Assembly (NCBI GenBank): GCA_949825065.1
Contig: OX463855.1
Location: 36,012,281 to 36,076,280, forward strand
Reading direction: 5' to 3'
Source: Odontocerum albicorne
Taxonomy: Eukaryota > Arthropoda > Insecta > Trichoptera > Odontoceridae
DNA: 64,000 nt
Below are positions 12,026 to 23,654 of the stretch, piece after piece. Within the stretch, counting starts at the first letter, position 1. Each line of letters begins with the position of its first letter. The notes under the pieces were generated by a model that worked only from the letters and a program-made list of their open reading frames with translations, was not told where the DNA came from and did no database searches. Both the position numbers and the translations under genes were made by a program.

Positions 12026-12094
12026 ATAAACTGTTAGCTTTTCTTGGTAATCAAATTTGGATAATTTTTTTTATCTCATGGTTATAAATGTATT

Positions 12095-12270
12095 TGTGTG
12101 GATGATGCTCTACTATGCGATAGTATGTTACAAATGTGGTTTAAATAATTCTATAATGGTGATACGTCACTCGAAGATGGTGTCACGTCACTCGAAGATG
12201 ATGTCGGCTATGGAAGACCAATTACCTATGAGGACGACCACATCAAAACTTTGATCGAGATTTTATATGA
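12095..12270 (+). pseudogene. Decayed mariner helix-turn-helix fragment (copy 1)
   Basis: The sequence around 12133-12250 matches the mariner N-terminal motif WFKxFxNGDTSLEDxxGxGRP, with an internal duplication of GTCACTCGAAGATG. A sister copy lies at 13094-13290. No catalytic domain. Confidence 0.6.
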
Positions 12271-12592
12271 TTATCAAGTTTTCTGTATTATTACTCTGTA
12301 TTATTTCTGTATTATTATTAAGTTCTTTATTCTGGGTTGTACGGAAAATATTTTCTCAGATAGACGTCGTAAGGATAAAAAATGTATTATTAACTTCATT
12401 CGAAACGTGCTGAATGTATATTATTATGAAATTGAATATTTTAGCATAAATTTCTTAAGTGGTGTTTTTGGCGTCATTTTGATGATGGAACATAATTTTT
12501 TTTTTTTCGGTATTTGATACTTTTTTACTACCGTAAGAGAAAAAGTGTGACACGAGTCAAAATATGTAGTTTGTGTGGAAGATGCTCTATAC

Positions 12593-13093
12593 CAGCGTTC
12601 CCCAACCTTTTTAGACCTGTGGACCGGTAAAAAAAGGAAAAAAAAATCGCGGACCACTAATACTGAAATAAAAATGTTTTTTTTATTTAATATTTTTTTA
12701 ATCTTATATTGTGACAGATGGACATACGTAACTATAATTAACAAATATACATATAACAGTTAAACAATTTTAATTGTAACATTGTTTGATACAATTAAAA
12801 TTTAACAAAAACAATGGGGTTTTTTCAACAAACTAATGCGAAACCTGCTGTTGCATCTTTGCTAACACTATATATTGGATATTCTTGGCTGCAGTGCTGT
12901 CTCTGACAGACGAAGTGCTGCATTTTTGTCCAGTCTATTCCTATGTTTCGATTTTATTGAGGACATGGATGAAAATCCTATATTTAATATTTTTGCATGG
13001 CGAATTTCTTGAAATTTGGTATACTGTTTGCGGCCCGGCGGAAAGTCTCTGCGGCCCGGCACCGGGCCGCGGACCACCGGTTGGGGAACACTG
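12593..13093. mobile_element. Non-autonomous hAT, perfect 8-bp target duplication
   Basis: The ends are CAGCGTTCCCCAACC and, in reverse, CAGTGTTCCCCAACC. The direct repeats CTCTATAC at 12585-12592 and 13094-13101 are a perfect 8-bp target duplication, diagnostic of hAT. Subterminal GGACCGG/GCGGCCCGG blocks are typical of this hAT type. No transposase. It sits inside mariner-derived DNA. Confidence 0.93.
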
Positions 13094-13290
13094 CTCTATA
13101 CGATAGCATGTGTCAAATGTGGTTTAAATAATTCTATAATGGTGATACGTCACTCGAAGATGGTGTCGGCTATGGAAGACCAATTCATTTACCTATGAGG
13201 ACGATCAAATCAAAACTTTGATCGAGAAAAATCAGTTTTCAACGACACAAGAGATTGCTGACATACTGAAAATGTCATAAACCACCCTCT
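13094..13290 (+). pseudogene. Decayed mariner helix-turn-helix fragment (copy 2)
   Basis: Frames give WFK, stop, FYNGDTSLEDGVGYGRPI, then DDQIKTLIEKNQFSTTQEIA with ADILKMS, the N-terminal DNA-binding region of mariner transposases. It is interrupted by stops and small indels. Confidence 0.7.
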
Positions 13291-13732
13291 ACGAATATTT
13301 GGTGTTATTATTTTTTAGTATTCAACTAAAATATACACAATCAATTTCCGGACAACCTGTTAGTGTTTTATTTGTTTCAATTTTTCAACAGGTCGATTGT
13401 CTTATCTTCGTGAATCATAAAGTTGTCACATTTATGATTAACTTATCTCGTAGAGGATTTAAGATTGACACTTTGCGATGTTTTATCTCACCACTCAAAT
13501 ATCAAAGATGCCTTGTAATGATTATGATTAATAAAAAAATAAATTATTGCTTAAGGCAAATAATCGAATACCGAGTAATTACAATTGTCACGGAGGTCGT
13601 TATAATAGATGAACATTTATAGTTTTCCATATTAAATGTTATAATTTTTTTTTGTTTATTTTACATTTGATACAGATATAACCCAATTAAATCAAAACAA
13701 GTGAAACTATTATGAAATCTAAGTATGTGTGT
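13291..13732. other. AT-rich stretch, no gene seen
   Basis: An open stretch at 13299-13622 shows no motif, splice signal or codon bias that would support a gene. Confidence 0.3.
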
Positions 13733-14310
13733 AGCATAATAACAGGAAGTATGTTACTCATAGGCATGAGTAACATAGTATAATAACAGGAACTATGTTA
13801 CTCATAGGCATGAGTAACATAGCGTAATAACAGGAAGTATATTACTCATAGGCATGAGTAACATAGTATAATAACAGGAACTATGTTACTCATAGGTATG
13901 AGTAACATAGTATAATAACAGGAACTATATTACTCATAGGCATGAGTAACATAGTATAATAACAGGAACTATGTTACTCATAGGCATGAGTAACATAGCA
14001 TAATAACAGGAACTATATTACTCATAGGCATGAGTAACATAGCATAATAACAGGAACTATATTACTCATAGGCATGAGTAACATAGTATAATAACAGGAA
14101 CTATGTTACTCATAGGCATGAGTAACATAGCATAATAACAGGAAGTATGTTACTCACAGGCATGAGCAACATAGTATAATAACAGGAACTATGTTACTCA
14201 TAGGTATGAGTAATATAGCATAATAACAGGAACTATATTACTTATAGGCATGAGTAACATAGCATAATAACAGGAACTATATTACTCATAGGCATGAGTA
14301 ACATAGCACT
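13733..14310. repeat. 44-bp hairpin satellite, about 13 copies
   Basis: Unit of 44 bp (starts at 13741, 13785, 13829 and so on). Each unit holds a perfect inverted repeat, CTATGTTACTCAT - AGGC - ATGAGTAACATAG, followed by TATAATAACAGGAA or a variant. Variants differ by single bases (GGAAGT/GGAACT, ATGTTAC/ATATTAC). Confidence 0.95.
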
Positions 14311-14950
14311 TGGAAGCCCCAGGAAAGTGAGACAGTATACCAACAAGAATTATTTAGTTTAATCTTAAATTTATCTATAGAGATGTAGAAGATATCGATA
14401 TCAGGAGATTCATTTAACAAACTCATTCAGTGTGCGAGTGGTGATACTCTTAAGAGCTCAGTTTGCGAATACAGCATCAAAAACAATCTTAATTCACAAT
14501 GGCGTAAATAATTGTTGCTATGTATGTTACTGAAGAGGTTCGTCTGAGGGATGCACTGAAATACTGAAATATTTAATCTCATTGTGCCGAATTAACACTA
14601 CATACGAGTATTACATAAAGAATAAAGATATAATGCAATGTATCAAAAACGACAGCTAAGCTTCTTAGTAACATACTGAAAACCAATAAATTGAAAAATG
14701 TAACGATTTCAAGAATAAAGGTTCAGTGATTCATAATCTCAGGATATCCTGAAAAAAAACTATAGCCTATTATATCCACTTCCCGGCTGAATAACGGGTG
14801 TGACAAGTGACTCAAACATGGACCATGTTATTCATACAGTTTATGATTATTTCTTTTCACACCACGCAAGCCGGTTAATCGCCTTTTAAAATGTTGAACA
14901 AAGGAACATGTCCAATTAACTTGTTATTCCTGAACTACCATCATTATCAT
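14311..14950. other. Non-coding stretch, no feature recognised
   Basis: Between the hairpin satellite and a SINE. No repeat, exon or RNA gene recognised. Confidence 0.3.
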
Positions 14951-14956
14951 TATTAC

Positions 14957-15155
14957 GACCTCCGTGGCTTGGTGGTAAGACACTTGTCTGCCGATCCGGA
15001 GGTTGCGGGGTCGATCCCCGCTGGAACCCAGATTTTTTAAAATAGGATTCCAGTCTGGTTAACACTTAGGGCCTATAAAAACATCTTTCTGGTTGGCTGG
15101 AAGAGATTGCCACATGGCAATAAACTCGCCATGTTAATAAAAAATACAAATTAAC
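14957..15155 (+). mobile_element. tRNA-derived SINE, family 1
   Basis: The head GACCTCCGTGGCTTGGTGG-TAAGACACTTGTCTGCC contains an A box; GGGGTCGATCCCCGCTGGAA contains a B box (GGTCGATCC). The body is ATTCCAGTCTGG and the tail is GGTTGGCTGGAAGAGATTGC followed by CACATGGCAATAAAC. The tail is shared with the LINE at 17870-17955 and 23660-23760. Other copies: 15270 (minus), 25921, 33600, 47768 (minus) and 53285. Confidence 0.85.
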
Positions 15156-15254
15156 CAATGTCTGCATTATTCATCATCCGCAAGCACCACGCCTCTAGAC
15201 TTGGAAGGCAACTCTTACCATTGCCAATCAAGACCCATAAAATTGGCCGAGAAT

Positions 15255-15475
15255 AACCAACCTAGATGATTTAGGCCTTAAAGGAAAACTTGACTGGAAT
15301 CAATTAAAAAAATTGGGTTCCAATGGAAATTGAACCCACAACACTTAAGCTACCAACTAGACAACCAAAATCGTCCTAGGTCCACGGAGGTAGAATATTT
15401 CTAATTGATTGAAGGTGATGCCACGTATGAAATAAACTGGCCAAACGGCAATCTCATCCAACTAACTAATGTAAT
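15255..15475 (-). mobile_element. SINE family 1 fragments, reverse orientation
   Basis: The head (in reverse TACCTCCGTGGACCTAGGAC) and B-box region (GTGGGTTCAATTTCC) lie at 15397-15300, with the body to about 15255. A separate tail piece, TTGGATGAGATTGCCGTTTGG in reverse, is at about 15470-15425. Confidence 0.6.
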
Positions 15476-15929
15476 ACAATGCACTATTATACGATATGAT
15501 TCTTACCAAATATCATATAAATTGTGTTTTGTTACTGTTGGATATATACTCGTAAATGTATTCATAATGACGTATTCATAAAGTATTCAACTATCAGGGA
15601 ATATACTGAACACTTTCAGTCTTATCGCGATATACTAAATACCTAACGTAACGTTATGAATATTGTTATTATTTTATCGCCATGACGATCATATCAATGT
15701 CTATACTTCTCATTAATTAATCACGCTCTATCGATCTATAAATGGAAGAATTGACTAAGGTACCAAAAATGTTAAAAGTATTAGAAACAGTCACCCCTTT
15801 TACATAAACGTCAACATGTGAAAAATGTATTATACAATAATTACAATTATCTGGGAAGTATGTTTCGGTTTCTGGGTGGAGGTCTTCCACTAGGATACTT
15901 CCGAGGTATTATTTCACTCTCTCTATATC

Positions 15930-16060
15930 AGCACCGTCACCAACAGTGTAAGACGTGTTCCTGCGTGATCCTGCCGGCCAAACACCATGAACTTAGTTTT
16001 ACTCACGTTCATGTTCAGCCCCAGCCTCATACCGGCTTCATTAATTCTATCTATAAGATT
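15930..16060 (-). mobile_element. RTE-like LINE reverse-transcriptase fragment
   Basis: Minus strand reads RINEAGMRLGLNMNVSKTKF followed by MVFGRQDHAG, the segment after the catalytic RT block. The same KTKFMVFGRQDHAG begins the longer plus-strand fragment at 58664. Confidence 0.7.
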
Positions 16061-16290
16061 TCTTATCGTGTTTCAATTATTAAAATAAATAAAAATAAAC
16101 ATTTTTTTTTAAAATGGCATATTTTTTTGATTTGTTTCCATAGATAGAATAACACAAAGTATCTACCTTTTTATTGTTAAGTACATTAGCATCCGTGAAA
16201 CAAATCTTACGTGGCCTGTGAAGGTAATATTTTTGTGTCCATATTAAATTAATAAATTATGTACAATATTTATTGATAAAATTTCTTGTC

Positions 16291-17955
<1,665 letters not shown>

Positions 17956-18388
17956 TAAACATACATAAATAAATAAAAAAACCCGATATAAACTAATGGG
18001 CTTATTGCTACGTGGCAATCTCTTCCTTATCCTAAGTCACGTCATTAGTATATTTATGACACTGCGGTAGTGATCTTTGAACGTTATCTTTTTTTAAGAA
18101 ACATTGAAATTAAATGGACGCATATAATAAAAGAATTAATCTTGTGAGTCATTCAAATATTTCCTAAACCAATGATTCACCTGTGCTAAATTCATGAATA
18201 CTATATTATACATTGTAAAAATAAAAACGAGATATCATCAATCAAAGGAAAATGAAGGGATGGTGGAGAGGTAAGAAAAACCAGGAATGAAACACGTTAT
18301 ATTACTGATTAGAAATTAAGAGGCTTTTTAGCCGTTTTTATGAAAACCCAGAAATGGAGCGAGACTGACATTATTTTGTAATTACTTT
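17956..18388. other. Non-coding stretch with LINE-tail debris
   Basis: Near 18240-18380 a reversed piece of the LINE 3' UTR is visible (GATATCATCAATCAAAGGAA, GGAATGAAACACG, AACCCAGAAATGGAGC). No gene. Confidence 0.4.
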
Positions 18389-18785
18389 CAGAGTCTCACA
18401 ACGAATTATACTTAAAATATGCAATAAATAATCATTCGATTTGGTTAAAGAGTGTGTGTTTGTGTGTGTGTTTGTGTTTGTGTGTGTGTGTGTGTGCCTG
18501 TGTGTGCCTGTGTGTGTGTGTATGTTCAGAGTCTCACAACGAATTATACTTAAAATATGCAATAAATAATCATTCGATTTGGTTAAAGAGTGTGTGTTTG
18601 TGTGTGTGTTTGTGTGTGTGTGTGTGCCTGTGTGTGCCTGTGTGTGCCTGTGTGTGTGTGTATGTTCAGAGTCTCACAACGAATTATACTTAAAATATGC
18701 AATAAATAATCATTCGATTTGGTTAAAGAGTGTGTGTTTGTGTGTGTGTTTGTTTGTGTGTGTTTGTGTGTGTGTGTGTGTGTGC
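18389..18785. repeat. Three tandem ~140-bp units with (GT)n cores
   Basis: The segment TCAGAGTCTCACAACGAATT plus a following AT-rich part and GGTTAAAGAG occurs at 18389, 18526 and 18667. Each is followed by GT-rich tracts of differing pattern (GTGTGTTT, GTGCCT). Confidence 0.92.
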
Positions 18786-18915
18786 ACCCTATTTCGTATA
18801 TAATAAATCAAATTAAATAAAGTAAACAATTCAGTAAAATCATAATTCTAAATAATATTCTGATACATAAAATATGTTTTCATCATTTAACCGAACTTAA
18901 ACATTATCTTTTCAG

Positions 18916-19548
18916 ATGCAGGACGTCAAGTTTGGAACGCATGTTCCTAGCGGATACCCCGTCTCGCGAAGTCCACCTGTCTTTCTGCGCTCGTCGCCAG
19001 GACCAGAACCTTACAGACCTCGGGAGCAGGAACCAGTCTACGAAGAGCTTCATCGGTGGCACGGAGATCCTAACGACAGCGATGGTTACTTTGCCGGAGA
19101 TGAACTCAGCCTAGCGGGGGAACTCCCCCCGGCACCATGCATTTCAACAATTCACAGGGAAGCCAGACGCTCCAGGGGAAGACCCTCAAACTCTCTTCCT
19201 CATCAAAGGAAGCCACCACAGCGTCCACATAATAGAGCTGCCGAATTTTACGAAGGCCTACTTCTAGATGCTCTTGTAAGACTATATCCGACTGTGGGAA
19301 CTGTCGGAGCATCAAGGACTCAGGCATGGGATAATTGCGCTCCTCACAGAAGGATTCGTTGTGAGCCCTGCGCGCCCTACGGACCGTGCCCTCCTGCTGC
19401 CTGTAGTAGGGACTCCTTAGGGTCAGATTCGGGATACAGCAATACAACTGGTGGCACTCGAACCAGTTCCAGAGCCAGACGAGACTTGAAATTTTACGAA
19501 ATCGCATCTTTTTTTTATCGATGTGTGATGAATATTCTGAAACCGTAG
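18916..19548 (+). CDS. Unidentified gene, probable terminal coding exon (partial)
   Basis: A 210-codon open frame lies directly behind a good acceptor (TTATCTTTTCAG|ATGCAGG). It is about 53% GC, against about 30% around it, and codon choice looks coding. The product is hydrophilic and low-complexity: a proline-rich start (SRSPPVFLRSSPGPEPYRP), an acidic PVYEELHRWHGDPNDSDGYF segment with GDELSLAGELPP, a basic stretch (REARRSRGRPSNS, HQRKPPQRPHNR), a cysteine/proline patch (CEPCAPYGPCPPAAC) and a serine-rich end (SRDSLGSDSGYSNTTGGTRT). No membrane segment or enzyme motif is seen. It resembles the cytoplasmic or scaffold tail of a signalling or adhesion protein, but I do not recognise the family. 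The ATG at the exon edge may be internal rather than the start. Upstream exons are not found in the window; the stop is at 19546-19548. Confidence 0.6.
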   Translation: MQDVKFGTHVPSGYPVSRSPPVFLRSSPGPEPYRPREQEPVYEELHRWHGDPNDSDGYFAGDELSLAGELPPAPCISTIHREARRSRGRPSNSLPHQRKPPQRPHNRAAEFYEGLLLDALVRLYPTVGTVGASRTQAWDNCAPHRRIRCEPCAPYGPCPPAACSRDSLGSDSGYSNTTGGTRTSSRARRDLKFYEIASFFYRCVMNILKP

Positions 19549-19700
19549 CAGGTAGTATTACAATATCACATGATATTCCTTTGAACTAATTATAATATAT
19601 TAACGCGTTTTTCATTTGAGGAGTTGAAAGACTGCGAATATGCAAAAAAGAATGTGGGTGAAGAATGGTATTTCAGAATTAATACTCATATACTTACAAC

Positions 19701-20093
19701 TAACGTTCCCTCTAAGGTGTGCGCGTGTGCGGCCGCGAATTTGTTAAAAATTGTCCGCACACATAACTTGTAACCATATTTTGTTTTGCGCAATTGTATA
19801 TTTTATTTGATATTTTATGATGGGTTCTCAGGTTCCTTTCTTTGAGATGTGTGCGGAACAAGGATACACCATATAGAGTCCACGCGCCGTAACGAAATGA
19901 TAGTGTAGAAGGGTGACCATGATTTTTTATTTATTATATATTCAGATTATTTATATGTATGCGTAATTTATATGTATGCGTAATTTATATGTATGCATAA
20001 TATGCATATTTGCGCCCTTCCTTCTTTTTTTCTTGCACATATATGATAAGTTGATGGGCCGCACAAACAATGAAAAAAAAAGGGGGAACGTTG
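19701..20093. mobile_element. Non-autonomous hAT (TAACGTTCCC ends)
   Basis: Ends TAACGTTCCCTCTAAGG and, in reverse, CAACGTTCCCCC, with an exact 8-bp target duplication CTTACAAC at 19693-19700 and 20094-20101. Subterminal GTGTGCGGCCGC and GGGCCGCACAA pair. No coding potential. Confidence 0.88.
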
Positions 20094-20101
20094 CTTACAA
20101 C

Positions 20102-21100
20102 ATTCTTTTAATTAGGTCAATTGAAAATCACGTACATTTGATGAACATAACTTTTTGTGTAGGTATATGATATACGAGTTTACAGATTATGGAGTTGGGC
20201 TATACCAAGAACTGCTTTGTTTAATATCTTGGTCATATAATATCTTTAGCGACCGAAACATTTCCAATGAAGTCAAGTTGACTGCACAAACGACATTTAG
20301 GTTCCAACTAAAGGATATAGTATAAGCGAAGCATAGATTTGACAAATGAGAATAAGATGTTTGCGGTTGAAGTGCGAGCGTTGCACAGAATGAGTTGGAA
20401 AGAATTCATGATGTAGATGAATAAAGGAACATTTAGATTGTTTGAAAGAATAAATGCTAAAAGATTTATATAAAATCATTCTAGTAGGGAAGAGGGAACA
20501 AAAAGAGACCAACTGATTTGAATTCTCTAAAAATAAGAATAAACATATTGGAGATTATCATGAGAACGTATAGTATGTGAAGACTCAACAGAAGCATATG
20601 CCTGGATATAATAAATGTTAGTTATATTCTCTCTGCCTACCCTAACTGGGAGTTCGCGTGATGAAAATGGAATGAATTAGTATGTTGAATCATGATGTCA
20701 CCCAATCGATCATCCACGCAACTTTTCCAATATTGAAAACTGATTTTATTCCATCCTTTTTGGTTATTCAGTCTCTCTAAATCGTAATTTTCACATTTCA
20801 AAAGATGAATTGGATTATTTTGTAAATATTATATAATATCTTAGAATAAATATGTTATCTTCTGAAGTGCTGTGAAAAAAACTCTAGTGTACTTTATTAA
20901 ATGAATTACTAGTGGTTATAAATAGATATTTAAATTGCATTACATTACATTGTTTAGTAAATAATATACACAAAATATCACCGTATTATGCCCATTTTAT
21001 TAATACACGTCGCACTATTATAATATGCTAAATATCTTAAAAGCGAAAATGTTATATGATTTTCCGTAAACTTTATGTACTCGTATATCCACGAACATGG
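20102..21100. other. AT-rich stretch with one LINE-end scrap
   Basis: 20610-20670 (CTCTCTGCCTACCCTAACTG) is a plus-strand scrap of the LINE C-terminus ending in SAYP-like codons. The rest shows no gene or repeat. Confidence 0.35.
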
Positions 21101-21104
21101 AAAG

Positions 21105-21270
21105 GTAAACGTGTGTGTGTGTGTGTGTGTGTATGTGTGTGTATGTGTGTGTGTGCTCGCGCGCGTGTGCGTGTATGTATGTATGTATGCATGCATGTAT
21201 GTGTGTATGTATGTATGTATGTATGCTTGTATGTACTATATGTATGTGTGTGTGTATATATGTATTTATG
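21105..21270. repeat. GT/GTAT microsatellite
   Basis: Compound (GT)n, (GTAT)n and CGCGCG tracts. Open frames on both strands here are products of the simple repeat only. Confidence 0.95.
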
Positions 21271-21282
21271 CATGTATGTACA

Positions 21283-21436
21283 GTACCCGGCGGTAAGTAA
21301 TACACATCGTTTGTAGAGCGTTGTCTCTGTCGCACGATACGTTAACAGTCTGGTATCGTAATCACGATGCAGTTAGCGCATCGTGCTATAGAGACGACGC
21401 TCTATAAACGATGTGTATTAATTACCGCCGGATACT
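21283..21436. mobile_element. Palindromic MITE, family A copy 2
   Basis: Ends GTACCCGGCGGTAAGTAATA and, in reverse, AGTATCCGGCGGTAATTAAT; inner arms TTGTAGAGCGTTGTCTCTG and CAGAGACGACGCTCTACAAA-like sequences pair. At 154 bp it is shorter than copies 1 and 3. Confidence 0.85.
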
Positions 21437-21466
21437 TGTATGTATGCATGTACATACTCGTATGTA

Positions 21467-22390
21467 TCTCTCTATCATCATCATCATCATTGTCAACCAG
21501 GGTCGATCCACTGCTGGATGAAGGTCTCCCCAAGTTGACTCCAAGTAGTTCGGTTTTTTGCTCGTTGATGCCATGTGATGCTGCCATGCTTCCTAATTTC
21601 TATCTATCCAGCGTTCCTTCGGTCTTCTTCTGGGTCTCTATGCATTTTGGGTACCATTGGATTATTTCGGATGTCCATCGGGAGTCTGACATTCTGGCAA
21701 CGTGTCCGGCCCATTGCCACTTCATTCTTTTGCACACCTTTATAACGTCTTCTACCTTTGTTATATTGCGAATCCAGGTGTTTCGTTTACGGTCTCTTTT
21801 AGTATATCCCAACATGCATCTCTCCATGCCCCTATTGTGCGGTCTGGAGCTTTTGTGTGTTCTTTACTGTGAGCGTCCATGTCTCGCAGTCATACGTAAG
21901 TACTGGAAGAATGCACTGGTTGTAAGCCCTTCGCTTCAAGGATATTGGGAGATTACTTTTGAAGATGTTTTTCAAAATCCAAGTGAGTTCCACGCTAGTT
22001 TTGTCCTTCGTGCTATTTCCTCCGATATGCCACCTACAAAGGAAATAAGTTGGCCCAGATACACATATTCCTGGACAAGTTCTAGCGGCTTTCCATCTAC
22101 GTTTATTGGTTTTGGGGTAGCAAAGTCGTTCATTATATATTTGATTTTGAAATATTAATTTTTAAACCAACTCCTTTGCTGACCTCTGCCAATTCTTGCA
22201 GTTGGTGCTGAAGATCATTCGGGTTTTGTGAGAATATAACGATATCGTCTGCAAATCTCAAATGGCTCAGGTATTTTCCATCAATCACAAGGCCGTTATT
22301 TTCCCATTCTAGTTTATTGAATACGTATTCAAGTGTAGCTAGTTTCAAATAAACAATAAAACACGTCTTTAGTGTTGGTTTTTTCAATAT
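21467..22390 (-). mobile_element. RTE-like LINE, 5'-truncated
   Basis: On the minus strand the RT region (22387-22133) reads LSHLRFADDIVIFSQNPNDL, with the ADD catalytic pair, then ELAEVSKGVGLKINISKSNI. The C-terminal region (21827-21600) reads MLGYTKRDRKRNTWIRNITK and WQWAGHVARMSDSRWTSEII. A frameshifted stretch joins them. The 3' end is GGTTGACAATGATGATGATG, a trinucleotide tail typical of RTE elements. A second copy of the 3' end lies at 39186-39532. Confidence 0.88.
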
Positions 22391-23000
22391 ATTATATATT
22401 CAACATCAATCAAATAAACACAAATTGGAAGAAGAATAATAATCAAATAAACACAAATTCCTTATTTTATTAGGAAAATCCAAATTAAGTGCTTTGATAG
22501 TTCTGTATACTTTATTTATTTACTCAATGACAGCTGTTTCGATATACAATGGTTATAATAAGGTCTTGTTGAACATCTGTAATTTAGAAAAAAAATAAGG
22601 ATAGAGCGTTACATTTAGATTTTCCTTATTGAAAAAGGAATTTTGTGTATTTAATATCGACACCATCAATATATTATAGATTCCATAGTTTATACCTGTA
22701 TGTATTATTTGTAATTATTATTATATAATTTCAGTTTCTCCATTAAACACCCAATTTTATTGTATAGAATTTATCATGATTAAAAATAATGTATATATAG
22801 TTCTTATTTGTAATTTATTAAGTAAATAAAAATTTGCTGTGTAGTAAGTTAATTTAGAGGCGATTTTGAAGATGTCCGAGGAAAATAAAGTTTTTTTTTT
22901 TAAATATTTTGGTTTTTATAAGACCAATCAATCTGAACAATCTTAGGGCGTCAATCTAATATTTTTTATTATCTCAGTTTTGGGCGAAAACAGGGGAAAT
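22391..23000. other. AT-rich stretch, no gene seen
   Basis: No exon or repeat pair recognised. Confidence 0.3.
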
Positions 23001-23149
23001 ATTATTTTCGTTATCAGAAACACCCCATTGTTCGACCCAAAATACAAATATATAAACTATTCAATAATATATTATCTTGCATTGATTACGTTTGACTCCC
23101 AAGATTCTTGTAATTTTTCGATTTTACATCTGAAGAAAACCGATGATTT

Positions 23150-23640
23150 GGAGGTGAAGAAGTCTTCAAGCCAAACAATTGGCAAAGAGAAGCGTTGTTT
23201 AAGGAAATTCCTCGGATGTTTTTAGAAAGACAGCGGAAAAAATGAAAATCTTATAGAGCAAGATCAGGTGAGTAGGGCGGATGTGGAATGGCATGCCAAC
23301 CGAGCTCTTGAATAGCCACTTCTGTAACAGAAGTATGCGTACGGGCACTATGATGCTGAAATATCACTTGATGCCATCTTTCCGGTCGTTTTTTTATTGC
23401 TGCCTTAAGATGACGTAGTTGGTAACGATAAACTTAAGAATTTATGGTTGTATTGGAAGCAATTCATAGTAGATGACATCTTCTTTGTCCCACCAGATGC
23501 ACACCATTACCTTACGTCGATGGACACCAGCTTTTGAACGGAGAGTTGCTTGTTCGTTAAACTTCAGCCTTTCCTTTATGTTCTTGATGTTGTAGTAAAG
23601 GCATCGTAGTTCCGGGCTGTAATGCACAGGATAAGCATTG
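23150..23640 (-). pseudogene. Decayed mariner-family transposase
   Basis: On the minus strand, 23627-23442 reads LRSKAGVHRRKVMVCIWWDK and then EDVIYYELLPIQP, the block between the first and second catalytic Asp. After frameshifts, 23430-23260 gives RPERWHQ, a worn FQHHSARTHTS block (equivalent of HDNARPH, with catalytic Asp lost) and AIQELGWHAIPHPPYSPDLA. No terminal repeats identified. Confidence 0.75.
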
Positions 23641-23654
23641 CCATAATAGTGGCC

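Noticed and set aside
13733..14310. CRISPR array (regular repeats of 44 bp)
   Set aside because: There are no unique spacers; the units are directly adjoining, and the genome is animal.
14957..15030. Possible tRNA gene with A and B boxes
   Set aside because: It is the head of a SINE: the sequence continues into the SINE body and tail and does not fold into a normal cloverleaf with an acceptor stem.
18371..18803. Open frames rich in Val-Cys or His-Thr
   Set aside because: Products of (GT)n simple repeats in the three tandem units.
19106..19507. 133-codon minus-strand frame opposite the 18916-19548 exon
   Set aside because: A shadow of the plus-strand coding exon; it has no splice or start context and less plausible composition.
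21018..21335. Overlapping open frames on both strands around 21.0-21.3 kb
   Set aside because: All come from GT/GTAT microsatellite DNA.
21367..22158. 263-codon plus-strand frame
   Set aside because: It is antisense to an RTE-like LINE whose coding strand is minus (LRFADDIVIF, MLGYTKRDRKRN).
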